From Providencia vermicola (GTDB lineage: Bacteria > Pseudomonadota > Gammaproteobacteria > Enterobacterales > Enterobacteriaceae): a stretch of DNA of 64,000 nt. Shown here piece by piece: positions 43,571 through 53,400 of this stretch. The notes beneath the pieces are model-generated. The model was not told the origin of the DNA. It was given only the letters and a program-made list of their open reading frames with translations, and did not search any database. Position 1 is the stretch's first letter. Every line of letters starts with the position of its first letter. Location of the stretch: contig NZ_JAGSPI010000005.1 in assembly GCF_020381325.1 (NCBI RefSeq), positions 186,001 through 250,000 of the forward strand. Reading direction: 5' to 3'. A program made the translations under genes and the position numbers.

Positions 43571-44113
43571 ATGACATTAAATGAATTGCTAAAAAAGAAA
43601 CTAGCGATTAATGGTATATGGGTTGACTCTTCTCAGATTAATGAACACCGGCATCGCTTCTGGCTAGAGTCAACAAAGAAAAAGTATAAAAAAATACGTT
43701 ATCAAACACAAAACGGTATGAAGGAGGTTTTATTTCCTCGGCATGTTAGAGTTTATGAAATTTTAGCTTTGTATATAAAAGAGTTATATGGTGATGGTTT
43801 TTTTTATGCACCAGTAGTTGAAAATGATGTGACCAATTATTATTTAATTTGTATAAAAGATGATTGTATAATTTCACCTTCGGATACCATTATTACTGAA
43901 AGCATGCTCACATACATATTAAATCAAAAAGATAGTTCCGAATATGCATCATTGAATATTACTGTTTTCAATAATGAAATATTTAATGCCATTTATGAAG
44001 AGTTTAAAGCTCAGGAAGAAAAATATCGTATAAAGTCATTTAAATTATACACGTTAATATCAATATCTGTTCTTTTATTTACTATGGCTGTTTTTATTTT
44101 ATTTCTATATTAA
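43571..44113 (+). CDS. Pilus assembly protein with C-terminal membrane anchor (cofE position)
   Basis: A 180-residue protein with a soluble N-terminal domain (about 150 residues, rich in charged and aromatic residues) and one C-terminal membrane helix (LYTLISISVLLFTMAVFILF). No motif was recognised. By gene order it corresponds to cofE, an assembly component. The topology suggests a tail-anchored inner-membrane protein with its domain in the cytoplasm. Confidence 0.7.
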   Translation: MTLNELLKKKLAINGIWVDSSQINEHRHRFWLESTKKKYKKIRYQTQNGMKEVLFPRHVRVYEILALYIKELYGDGFFYAPVVENDVTNYYLICIKDDCIISPSDTIITESMLTYILNQKDSSEYASLNITVFNNEIFNAIYEEFKAQEEKYRIKSFKLYTLISISVLLFTMAVFILFLY

Positions 44114-44123
44114 GGATATTAAT

Positions 44124-44942
44124 ATGAAAGATATTCTTTCTGGATGGCGAGAGCATGGATTACTGAAATCTAAAAATATGTTGATTTCTCTAGTCGTGAT
44201 TGCTGTTTTTATTATGATTTCCATAGGTGCTTACTATATATATCAAAAAAAGGTTGATGAAGAAAAAATAGAGCAGCAAAGGCAACAATTAATTATTAGT
44301 GAAAAGAAAAAGATATCTGATTACTATATTAGTCAATCACGAGGATACCAAATTGATGACTTAATAAGCATACTCGAACAAATTATGGTGAGCCGCTACA
44401 CGTTTACACTTAGTGGTTTTTCCGAGGATTCCTTTAATTGTAATACAGAAGGTTGTGATTTTTTCTATAAGTTAAAACAAGGTGCTATATTTAATGTTCA
44501 GGAAAAAATATTTTTCAATGAAGAATATGACGGAACAATCAGTCCAGATAGCATTGGGTTCTCTAATTTAAAAATAAATTACACAAATGGCCTAGTGATA
44601 GAAAATATTATTAATCATGTGCATGGTAATACGCCGTTATGTAATGATTATATCAATTATATTTATGCATTTAATTCGGCTAAAAATAACCCTCATGAAA
44701 AAATAATATTTATTGAGCTTCCGTCATCATCAGTGGCTAATTTAGAACAGAAATATTCAGATTATGTAGATAGTCACCATCTGCTATTTTCAAAATTCGA
44801 GTTAATACTTCCTGAAAACCCATTGAAAATTAAAAAAATACTGGAAAGACAACCTTATATTAATTTTTATACTTTTAAGTCTATCGAAAAATTAGATAGC
44901 AACAATATTAAAGTAACAGGAGTTTTTACATGCACAAAATAA
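44124..44942 (+). CDS. Inner-membrane pilus assembly protein (cofF position)
   Basis: A 272-residue protein with a short cytoplasmic start, one membrane helix near residues 20-42 (MLISLVVIAVFIMISIGAYYIY), then a helical stalk and a periplasmic domain with several cysteines (FNCNTEGCDFF, TPLCND, VFTCTK). This bitopic topology matches PilO/TcpD-type alignment proteins. The assignment rests on position and topology. It overlaps the next gene by 13 bp. Confidence 0.7.
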   Translation: MKDILSGWREHGLLKSKNMLISLVVIAVFIMISIGAYYIYQKKVDEEKIEQQRQQLIISEKKKISDYYISQSRGYQIDDLISILEQIMVSRYTFTLSGFSEDSFNCNTEGCDFFYKLKQGAIFNVQEKIFFNEEYDGTISPDSIGFSNLKINYTNGLVIENIINHVHGNTPLCNDYINYIYAFNSAKNNPHEKIIFIELPSSSVANLEQKYSDYVDSHHLLFSKFELILPENPLKIKKILERQPYINFYTFKSIEKLDSNNIKVTGVFTCTK

Positions 44943-45445
44943 TTCTTCCATTATTTATCGTTATGATAAGCAGTCAAAATGCTTTTGCAGAAGAGCAGAG
45001 TGAAAGTGTAGATGCAGTGGCTCCTGAAACTGCTGAACTTTCTATCGAACAGAAAAATATCATCGATTTAATGCAAAACAACCTGAAGTTTGAATCTGAA
45101 AAACTAAATATAGAAAATCAAATCACATTAGCGAAGCTAAGAAAGGAACTTAAAGAGGTTAATGAGCTACTCAATGAGCCAATGGTTCAAGAAAGAACTA
45201 TTGTGAATGAGCCTGAAAATGAAGCTTATGAACAGAAAATAACTGAATTAATGGATGCACCGATTAAACCCACTGAAAGGCCAAAGGTAATTATGATTTC
45301 TCATATTGCAGGGGTAAAAAAAATTGGTGTCATTAATCCTGAAAATAAACAAGTCACTTTTACTACAGAGAATACACCATTTAAAATGAATGGGACGCGT
45401 TATCGTGTTGTTCTAAAAAATCAACAATATAGAGTTATTGAATGA
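44930..45445 (+). CDS. PilP-like periplasmic pilus protein (cofG position)
   Basis: A 171-residue secreted protein with the signal peptide MHKIILPLFIVMISSQNAFA. A charged coiled-coil-like segment (about 45-90) is followed by a C-terminal domain (VIMISHIAGVKKIGVI...YRVVLKNQQYRVIE) that resembles PilP of the R64 thin pilus. It would sit in the periplasm, linking inner-membrane and outer-membrane parts. It overlaps both neighbouring genes, which suggests tight co-translation. Confidence 0.72.
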   Translation: MHKIILPLFIVMISSQNAFAEEQSESVDAVAPETAELSIEQKNIIDLMQNNLKFESEKLNIENQITLAKLRKELKEVNELLNEPMVQERTIVNEPENEAYEQKITELMDAPIKPTERPKVIMISHIAGVKKIGVINPENKQVTFTTENTPFKMNGTRYRVVLKNQQYRVIE

Positions 45446-46991
45446 AATGAATCTACCTGTTGATTTGATTTATTTAAATAATATAGAAAATGGCGTAAAA
45501 GCTTTAGAAAAATGTCAATTAAATTTATTAGAAAAAGATTTGATTACAGTTGATTATAATAATAAAAAATATCTGATTGTTAACAAGTTGGAAATTAACC
45601 ACCTAGCTGCTGCTTATATGGATTTACATTATGCGATATCTGTATATAAAAAGGCTATTAACGGGTTTATGTTAAGTAATGAAGCCCAGTATTATCAAAT
45701 AATTGAAAACGCAACGCGAGCAACAAGTAACAGCATTTTACTTGAAACGAGCCATGTTCAAAAGGAACTCGAAAGTTTATTACAAATAGCGGTAGATACA
45801 GGGGCGAGTGATTTGCATATTACACGAGGAGATGTGATTGCTAAAATTGAATTTAGAGTTAATGGTTCTTTAATTCTCTATTCACAAATGACATCAACAA
45901 GTTGTGATGAGTTAGTTTTCGTCTTGTATAACGTTGAGGCTACAACGAAAGAAACAACGTGGAATCGTCAGCAGCCACAAAGTGCGAATATTCTTTATGA
46001 TTTACAAGGTAAAAAATACCGCTTTAGGTATGCTCATTTTCCTATATTTGGTGAATCGAGTGACTGTTATCACTGCGTTTTACGAATAATTCCCGCATCC
46101 ATCGATACTAATCCAAATCCTAGGCTCGAAAGTACAGGGTTGTCGCCAATAGAAATCGACGATATTAAAACGATTTTAAGCAATCCTTATGGTGCATATT
46201 TTATCGCAGGTACAACAGGATCTGGAAAATCGACAACACTTAAAACAGTTATGGAGTGGCTGCAAATTAACCGCTTCAATAATAAAGGTTGCTTTTTGAC
46301 TGTTGAAGATCCAGTTGAATATTATATCTATGGCACTAAGCAAAGTTCAGTATTAGATGTTGATGGAGGGGGATTTCATTCGGCTATAAAGTCTGCACTT
46401 CGCCGTGACCCAGACGTTTTAATGATAGGCGAAATTCGTGACAAAATTTCTGCTAATGCGTTATCTGGTGCAGTTGAAAGCGGGCATTACTGTTTCACTA
46501 CAGTACATGCGGGAAGCATTGTAACGTTATTACAACGATTATCTGCATTAGGAATAGCAGGTGACAAACTTTCCACACCTGGCTTTATTGCCGGCCTACA
46601 ATGTCAGAAGCTAATGCCTCTTTTATGTCCCCATTGTAAAAAAACGGAGACCGTTATCTTGGGTAAGTTTCAAAAAGATATTTCTATTATCAATCGTGAC
46701 GGATGTAAACACTGCAAAAATACAGGAATTAGCGGGAGAAAGTTAGTGGTTGAATATATGCGACCTTCAATCGATGAACTATCCGCAATTGCGAAAAATA
46801 ACTGGTTAGAAGCCTATGTGTATTGGCGGAAAAAACGTTTTATGGGTGAGGGGATCGGAGAAGGGTTTCAAATAAAAGAAAAAACGATGTTACTCGTGAT
46901 TGAAAATAAAGTTTGTTATCACTGGTTTACTCATGAGTTTGGTGTTATTCCCCCTGAAGATCTGGAGGTGATATTTGAAAAGATTCACTAA
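45438..46991 (+). CDS. Pilus assembly ATPase (cofH-like, GspE/PilB family)
   Basis: A 517-residue cytoplasmic secretion ATPase. Walker A is GTTGSGKST (residues 258-266), the Walker B region is DPDVLMIGEIRD (about 323-334) and the His-box region is FTTVHAGSI. The zinc motif CPHC...CKHC (about 397 and 424) is typical of extension ATPases (GspE/PilB) and not of PilT-type retraction ATPases. It would power pilus assembly. No retraction ATPase gene is found in the cluster, as in cof and lng. It ends 17 bp inside the next gene. Confidence 0.93.
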   Translation: MNEMNLPVDLIYLNNIENGVKALEKCQLNLLEKDLITVDYNNKKYLIVNKLEINHLAAAYMDLHYAISVYKKAINGFMLSNEAQYYQIIENATRATSNSILLETSHVQKELESLLQIAVDTGASDLHITRGDVIAKIEFRVNGSLILYSQMTSTSCDELVFVLYNVEATTKETTWNRQQPQSANILYDLQGKKYRFRYAHFPIFGESSDCYHCVLRIIPASIDTNPNPRLESTGLSPIEIDDIKTILSNPYGAYFIAGTTGSGKSTTLKTVMEWLQINRFNNKGCFLTVEDPVEYYIYGTKQSSVLDVDGGGFHSAIKSALRRDPDVLMIGEIRDKISANALSGAVESGHYCFTTVHAGSIVTLLQRLSALGIAGDKLSTPGFIAGLQCQKLMPLLCPHCKKTETVILGKFQKDISIINRDGCKHCKNTGISGRKLVVEYMRPSIDELSAIAKNNWLEAYVYWRKKRFMGEGIGEGFQIKEKTMLLVIENKVCYHWFTHEFGVIPPEDLEVIFEKIH

Positions 46992-48003
46992 GTCTCAACG
47001 ATTATACTTATATCAATTTTGTGCAGATATGATTAATTCTAACCTTCCAATATATGATTCAATCATAAAACTTAAAAAAGAAGGCGGTTCAATTATTGGA
47101 AAAGGATTCGTGAAAAAATTGAATTTCCTTTTAGATAAAATGGCAAATAAAGAATCTATCGCCTCTGTTTTTGACGGTATGGTACCCAAAAATGAACTCA
47201 GTTTAATTTATTCAGCAGAAAAAAGTGGGGCACTAGCAAATGGTTTTACCAGTATTATTGATGTGATTAAATATAAAGATCAACTAATGGCTAAGGTCAT
47301 TAAATCAATAACTTTCCCTATGATTATGTTTATTTTGTCATTGGTTGTTATTGCGGGTTACTCACTAAAGGTTTTTCCTGCATTTGAAAAGGTTTTACCT
47401 GTGAGCCGTTGGCCTGGAGTGACTAGTTCACTGTATAACTTTGGACTAGCATTATATGAAGGGTTATGGATATACATGCTTGTTTTTTTAGTCATTAGCA
47501 CCATCGTTATTCGTCTCATAATGGCAAACTTAACAGGTTTAATTCGTGACCGTTTTATTGACAAAGTTATACCATTTTCGACATTTAAGCAATTAAATGC
47601 CTCTATCGTATTAAACAGTTTATCTGGCATGCTTAAAAATAAAATACCCATTAACGATGCCTTAACGATATTAAGTTTAAATGCAAATCGCTGGTTGCAA
47701 AGCCACATTAAAATTATGCAAGTTAATATGGCAAAAGGTATGAACTATGGTGATGCACTTAATACTGGGTTATTGAATGTTCATGAACTTTTGAATATTA
47801 GCTTATACTCAGCACTGCCGTCATTTCATGAAGTTTTAACATCCGTATCAGAAAAATCCAAAATAAACATTAATGAGAAAATGGATAAATTAGCAGCATT
47901 ATTAAAGTCATTTTCAACATTGATATTAGGAGGTTGCGTCATTTGGGTGTTTATTGCTTTATTTTCTTTATCCGACCAATTATCGAAAATGTCACAAATG
48001 TAA
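46975..48003 (+). CDS. Inner-membrane platform protein (cofI-like, PilC/GspF family)
   Basis: A 342-residue polytopic membrane protein. It has the two repeated cytoplasmic helical bundles of GspF/PilC proteins (FCADMINSNLPIYDSIIKLKKEGG near the start; LNSLSGMLKNKIPINDALTIL in the second half) and three hydrophobic spans (near 115-135, 165-190 and 315-335). It is the platform on which the ATPase acts. It starts inside the ATPase gene and ends one base into the following reading frame. Confidence 0.9.
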   Translation: MKRFTKSQRLYLYQFCADMINSNLPIYDSIIKLKKEGGSIIGKGFVKKLNFLLDKMANKESIASVFDGMVPKNELSLIYSAEKSGALANGFTSIIDVIKYKDQLMAKVIKSITFPMIMFILSLVVIAGYSLKVFPAFEKVLPVSRWPGVTSSLYNFGLALYEGLWIYMLVFLVISTIVIRLIMANLTGLIRDRFIDKVIPFSTFKQLNASIVLNSLSGMLKNKIPINDALTILSLNANRWLQSHIKIMQVNMAKGMNYGDALNTGLLNVHELLNISLYSALPSFHEVLTSVSEKSKININEKMDKLAALLKSFSTLILGGCVIWVFIALFSLSDQLSKMSQM

Positions 48004-48014
48004 TGGGTAAAAAC

Positions 48015-49229
48015 ATGAAATTAAAAAAAATATGTTTAAGTGCATTGCTATTACCAATGGTTGTTAATGGTGCTTATACAAAAGGGATTAAATATATTGA
48101 TGGCTCAGGACCAGTAAACCCAGCTAAGCTGGTTTGTGCTAATACCTCTACACCGTTACCACTTGTAGTTTCATCATTAAGAAATTTTGGCATGATTTCA
48201 GAGTTTAAAAACCGAATTCAAGTCAAATATGAAGTGTATTTTTGGAGAGAGGATGAACGAGGTATTCCAATAAAACTGGCTAATTTTTTTGGTGACCGAC
48301 AAGTCAATTGGGATGGTGCCCCCTCTTTAGGTCCTTACGGAAGAGGAGACGAAGTTTCACAAGTTCCGCTCAGTGCAAGATTTATTAAGGGAATGAATGT
48401 TTCTGATGCAGGGATTGGTTATCCTCAAGATGCAGATAAACAGAAATGGTTCGAACCATATTATAACCAAGTTATGATGTGGAAAAATCCGAGCTCCTAT
48501 TCTCTTTACTACAAGCCCGTCGTACAACGTATGGTCGGGGGAATAATGCCCGTAAGTTTAAGGCAACCTGATGAAATTATGTGGATACCGACGCGTTCAA
48601 TTAAGAAGTTAATAATCAGAGTAGAAGATAGAGAATCACCACCAAGACCTGAAATTTCTAATATACCTGCTTTTGTTGCATTTACTTGGAGTGCTAAACC
48701 TGGTTATAACCCAAAATCAATGGATCCACCGATATTAGAACTGAGTAAAGTTGAGATGTCTGGCTGGGATGAGGAAAATGATGGCAATATCTCAATAGGA
48801 ATTGATAAAGATTTAAAAGTTCAATATTTATCGAACTTGAGTGCTAAAGTGAGTATGTCATTAGGGGAAACCTATGCTATAGCAATGGATTGGAGCCGAA
48901 TTCCAGATATTCGTAATCTTGCAACCAATACCAATTATTCTAAACAATATAGAGAAGAACGGAATGCTTTTGCAGGTCCTCGAGTTGGTTTTGCTGATTT
49001 ATATCAGGAAATGGCGCGTGGAAAAAAATTTCCACAGTATGACATAAACTTAAAAAAAACTGATTTTATTTATACTAATACGGACTTAATTACTGGAAAC
49101 TTAGCTGAGTTTGGCTACAAAAAATATGCTCAGACGTATTTTAGGGGAAGTATTAATGCCTACAATAACGTTTATATTAATGAGGGACAGTATCGTAAAG
49201 ATGGCTCAATCTTAAATGTTTGTGATTAA
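48015..49229 (+). CDS. Secreted pilus-associated protein (cofJ position), putative adhesin
   Basis: A 404-residue protein with a signal peptide (MKLKKICLSALLLPMVVNG). The remainder is soluble with no domain I recognise. In CFA/III the gene at this position, cofJ, encodes a protein exported through the pilus machinery; its N-terminal segment binds the CofB trimer at the pilus tip and it helps attachment to host cells. Assignment here rests on gene order, signal peptide and size. The ATG at 48015 is chosen for the signal peptide; one at 48003 would add four residues. It has few cysteines (near 44 and the C-terminus). Confidence 0.7.
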   Translation: MKLKKICLSALLLPMVVNGAYTKGIKYIDGSGPVNPAKLVCANTSTPLPLVVSSLRNFGMISEFKNRIQVKYEVYFWREDERGIPIKLANFFGDRQVNWDGAPSLGPYGRGDEVSQVPLSARFIKGMNVSDAGIGYPQDADKQKWFEPYYNQVMMWKNPSSYSLYYKPVVQRMVGGIMPVSLRQPDEIMWIPTRSIKKLIIRVEDRESPPRPEISNIPAFVAFTWSAKPGYNPKSMDPPILELSKVEMSGWDEENDGNISIGIDKDLKVQYLSNLSAKVSMSLGETYAIAMDWSRIPDIRNLATNTNYSKQYREERNAFAGPRVGFADLYQEMARGKKFPQYDINLKKTDFIYTNTDLITGNLAEFGYKKYAQTYFRGSINAYNNVYINEGQYRKDGSILNVCD

Positions 49230-49230
49230 T

Positions 49231-50055
49231 ATGTATAATTTTATTTATCTTTTTTATGTTTTCCTTGCATTTGTTGTAGGCTGCTGTATTGGAAGTTTTG
49301 TGAATGTGGTTATTTATCGATTACCACTCATCATTTTTAATCGAGGAGTGGGGGAGTTATTAACATTAAGCTTTCCTCATTCTCATTGCCCACACTGTAA
49401 AATTAAGGTATATAAACGCGATAATATCCCTGTTATTAGTTGGTTTTTATTAAAGGGTAAATGTAGACATTGTAAAAACACAATATCAAAGATATATCCA
49501 CTTTCGGAATTTATTTTTGGCGTTGTTTTTAGTGTGTTTTTTTATTGTTTTTATCAAAATAATGAACTGATGACAATAATTGTTTTTCTTCTTGTGTTTA
49601 GTCTATGTTACGCCATCTTTTTCATTGATCTTAAATGGTATCTCATTCCTGATGAACTAAGTTACTTATTGATGTGGTTAGGTTTAGTGAGTTCAGTCTT
49701 GAAATGGACATCTGTTATTCCTATTCAAGCGGTACTCGGTTGCGCTTTTATGTGGCTATGCATAAAAACTATTATGATAGTATTTAAATTTGTGACAGGG
49801 AAAGAGGGAATGGGTGATGGTGATGCTAAATTATTTGCCGCAGGGGCTACATTTATTGGCATTTCACAGGCGCATTGGTTATTTTTACTATCGTCCATAT
49901 TTGGCATAATATGCTATGTCATATTTAGATTATACAGTTATTCTCCTGATCGAGGTGATTATAAAAGTTACTATGACATTGATGAGAAACACCATGTGCC
50001 TTTTGGCCCTGCAATTTGCTTAGCAATTATTTTTTATTCTATTATAACCAGATGA
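49231..50055 (+). CDS. Prepilin peptidase (cofP-like, A24 family)
   Basis: A 274-residue membrane protease that removes prepilin leaders. The N-terminal region has GCCIGSFVNVVIYRLP and a four-cysteine zinc motif (CPHC, CRHC). Catalytic aspartates are in IDLKWYLIPDELS and in GMGDGDAKL, the GxGD-type signature. About eight hydrophobic segments are present. It would process the pilins at 39204 and 39990. The ATG at 49231 is preferred; a frame-compatible ATG at 49216 overlaps the previous gene. It is the last gene of the pilus operon. Confidence 0.92.
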   Translation: MYNFIYLFYVFLAFVVGCCIGSFVNVVIYRLPLIIFNRGVGELLTLSFPHSHCPHCKIKVYKRDNIPVISWFLLKGKCRHCKNTISKIYPLSEFIFGVVFSVFFYCFYQNNELMTIIVFLLVFSLCYAIFFIDLKWYLIPDELSYLLMWLGLVSSVLKWTSVIPIQAVLGCAFMWLCIKTIMIVFKFVTGKEGMGDGDAKLFAAGATFIGISQAHWLFLLSSIFGIICYVIFRLYSYSPDRGDYKSYYDIDEKHHVPFGPAICLAIIFYSIITR

Positions 50056-50488
50056 ACTAATTGTTTACGTGCTAAATATTTAAGAAATATGCTTTATATA
50101 TATCTTAGTTAGTTAATGAATTGTTTTTATTTTTATTGCTAATTATTGGTTTTATTTATGATTGTTTATTGTCTTTTTTTGGGGTATATTTATTTCGTAA
50201 TTAATCTTTACTTTCATTTTCATGATTCGCTATTTTATGGGGTGCTGGTCACCCCTTTTTTTATGAATATTTATATTCATATTTTGTTTATATTTACATT
50301 ATATACTTCACTCTTTTGTTTAGTGTTTAATAGCAATAAAAAAAATAATTTATTATTTTTATTTTAACACTAAATTGGAATTAGTTTAATTGGTCATAAG
50401 ATTGTTACCTACTTAGTGGCTGTTAAAGTAGTGTCTTATTGATTTTTAGATATGAGACTATGAAACCATAATGAGTAAGGAGTGTTTA
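50056..50488. other. Gene-free region between the pilus and Tc toxin operons
   Basis: 433 bp, very AT-rich. It holds a strong terminator at 50239-50262 and the Tc operon promoter, which I could not pinpoint. A hydrophobic 73-codon frame at 50146 begins with TTG, lacks a ribosome binding site and crosses the terminator, so it is not called. Confidence 0.5.
50239..50262 (+). terminator. Rho-independent terminator of the pilus operon
   Basis: GGGGTG, loop CTGGT, CACCCC, then seven T residues. A compact GC-rich hairpin with a clean T run, about 180 bp after the prepilin peptidase gene. Confidence 0.88.
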
Positions 50489-53400
50489 ATGCCATCATTT
50501 GAAATGATTTCAAATAAAGTTAATAAATTAAGTTCGAAAACACTATCATTAGCAGATATCATGTTAATGTCTCAAGAACAGTTACATGAGCAGTTTAGTC
50601 ATATTTTAAACAGGAATGAAATCGTCAATTTATATGAAATTGCACAAGAAAAACGCAATGAGAGTCGATTATTTGAATCCCAATTATTGGCCCGTATTAA
50701 CCCTCAAACATCCGCTTTACGATCATTAAATGTAAAGTCTCTCGCTGAAAAATACAGTTACATTGATATGTTCCCTGAGCGCTCTAATTATTTTGTTAGC
50801 GAGGGGTCTGTTTCTTCTTCATTTTCTCCTGCCGCTTATTTAACTGAGCTTTATCGAGAGGCTCTGCCTATTCATGACAAACAGTCTGTATACAATTTAG
50901 GTAATAGGCGGCCAGATATAAGTAATATACTGTTATCTCAAGACAATATGGACACTGAAATGTCCACACTCAGCTATGCAAATGAAATACTTGTGAGTGC
51001 AATTTCAAGCATTATGGTAGAACCACCCGATAAGATTGAAGAAAAATTATCATCATGCCGGCAGGGTGGAGGCCTACCTTACCACCACGCTTACAACACC
51101 GTCCGCCTAGGAATTTTTCAGCAAGATCCCCATTTAAAAACAATAAAAAGCTTACCACTTTTAAATCAACTACTCGCAGCACAAAGATTGACAGCCCTTA
51201 GCTTAAATCTTCCACCAGAAAGCTTTGCCATTTTGATAGAAAGCGTCACTGAGGACGAAGAGAAAATTCATGAACTTTATGATAAGAATTTTGAAGGGGT
51301 CAGCGAATCTGATTTATCATCGATAAATCAGTTGTCTCGTTATTATCAAGTTTCTACAGATGAAATTGCCACCTTAATTGAATTAACTTGTTTAAGTTGT
51401 GGTTTTTCAGGTACAGGTATTGATGGTAATTACAGCGCATTATTTCTTCTTTATTTCAACAAAATGGTTCGGTTATTCAGGGCGACAGAGTTAACGATAC
51501 AAGACATGGAGCGCATTGTTCTTAATACAGATTTGCCTATTGATAAGTTAACACCCGATATTATTTATCAAATAGCGCATGCGAAAATATTTGTGCAGCA
51601 AGGTTATTTAACGCTCTCAGAAGCCTTCATTTTGACTAATTCAATGGTTGGCATAAGGTCAACATCGCTACAAGTCAGTCAGTTTGATCTTTTATTTAAT
51701 ACACCATTACTTGATGGGAAACGATACGAACTTGATGAACAACTCATTACAGTTCATCCAGATAAACTCCTTCAAGGCGAAAGCTTTCACCGGTCAGTAT
51801 TGAAACGTAGTTTTAAGGTTGATGATGCTGGATTATGGTTACTTCATCAAATGGGGAGCAGAGATAATTCCTATGCATTTAAGAACACAAGGGAAAAGCT
51901 ATCAGATTTATATCGGATCGTGTTGCTTGCACGTGCTCATGCATTAACCATTGATGAACTTGAGATTATCTTACAGTTATCTGATTATCGTGAAGTGCCA
52001 CTCTATGACCTCGACAATGACCAACTACATGAAATTATACACTATGTATCGAAGATCACTTTATGGTTAGCAGAGCAAAATTGGAGCGTTTATCAGTTAT
52101 TTATTATGGTAGGCGATATTACAAGTACAGTGTGGACTCCAGCCCTCGATGATTTACAGCAAACGTTATTAAATGGCATTGGTGCAGCACCTAATTTACA
52201 TGGTGAAGCACTTGTGACAAGAATGGCACCATTTTTTGTTTCAACATTGTCCTTAAATTCTAATTATATTTCAGAACTATGCTTGCATTGGGTTAACCAG
52301 ATAAAGCCCAATGGGCAAACGACGGATAAATTCTGGCAACTAATCCAAAAGAAATATCTTACAGATGCAGAACGCGCTGATGTTATTGCATTTACACAAA
52401 CGCTAACACAATTATCTATTATTATTAATCAAATTCATCTAAGCGAACAAGAATTAGATCTGATTATTAAAAAGCCATCGTTATTGATTTCTAGCCTATC
52501 CGAATTAGGTTTAACGACCGAAATATTATTACAATTAACACAATTTCATCAATGGGTGAATGGTTCAGGTGAATTTTCAAATGATGTGCTTACCGCATTG
52601 AATCATCAACAATTATCCGCTGAAATTTTAGCGAGTAGTCTAAACGATGATGTAGCAAAAGTGGGACAAGCACTTATGCTCGCTCGGCAAATTGGACTTA
52701 GCCGCAATCATAATGATGATGTCTCTTTGCCTACACCAGAACGAACCTATTTAGGGCACTGGGATCAAGTTTCGATAGCAATACAGTTACTCTGTGTATC
52801 AAACCTACTTAATATCACGCCTGATGGGATAGTTCAGTTGCTCGAATTATCTTACGACCCTAAAAAAGGCTACTCTTCCTGGGCTGTACAAAGCCATCTA
52901 ATACAAGGCGCTTTGAAGCAATCCGATAATGAAACAGTTTATCATCAATTAGAGGAACAATGGGGGAATGCATTAAACACATTTTATCGCTTGAAAGCGG
53001 CTCCTGTCCCATTACCTACTCGTGATGATGTTTACTATTATTTATTAATTGATAACCAAGTCTCAGGGACAGTCACAACATCTCGAATTGCAGAAACAAT
53101 TGCATCGTTACAACTCTACATCTACAGGGCACTCAATGATCTAGAAGACAAAACCGAAAGTAGAGTAATCAGCCGCCCATTTTTTATCAATTGGGATAAA
53201 TATAATGCTAGATACAGTACATGGGCTGGCTGTTCTCAGTTACTGTACTACCCTGAAAACTATCTTGACCCAACAATGCGAATTGGGCAAACACAGATGA
53301 TGGATGGCATGTTACAAGACATTAGTCAAAGTAATTTGCCCCCTGATACGATAGAAACTGCGTTTAATTCTTATCTTAGTCAATTTGAACAAATCGCAAA

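Noticed and set aside
47358-47708. 116-codon minus-strand frame inside the pilus platform gene
   Set aside because: It is a shadow of the PilC-like gene with no independent support.
50146-50367. 73-codon hydrophobic reading frame between the pilus and Tc operons
   Set aside because: It starts with TTG, has no ribosome binding site, is made of AT-rich codons giving random hydrophobic residues, and runs through the strong terminator at 50239-50262.
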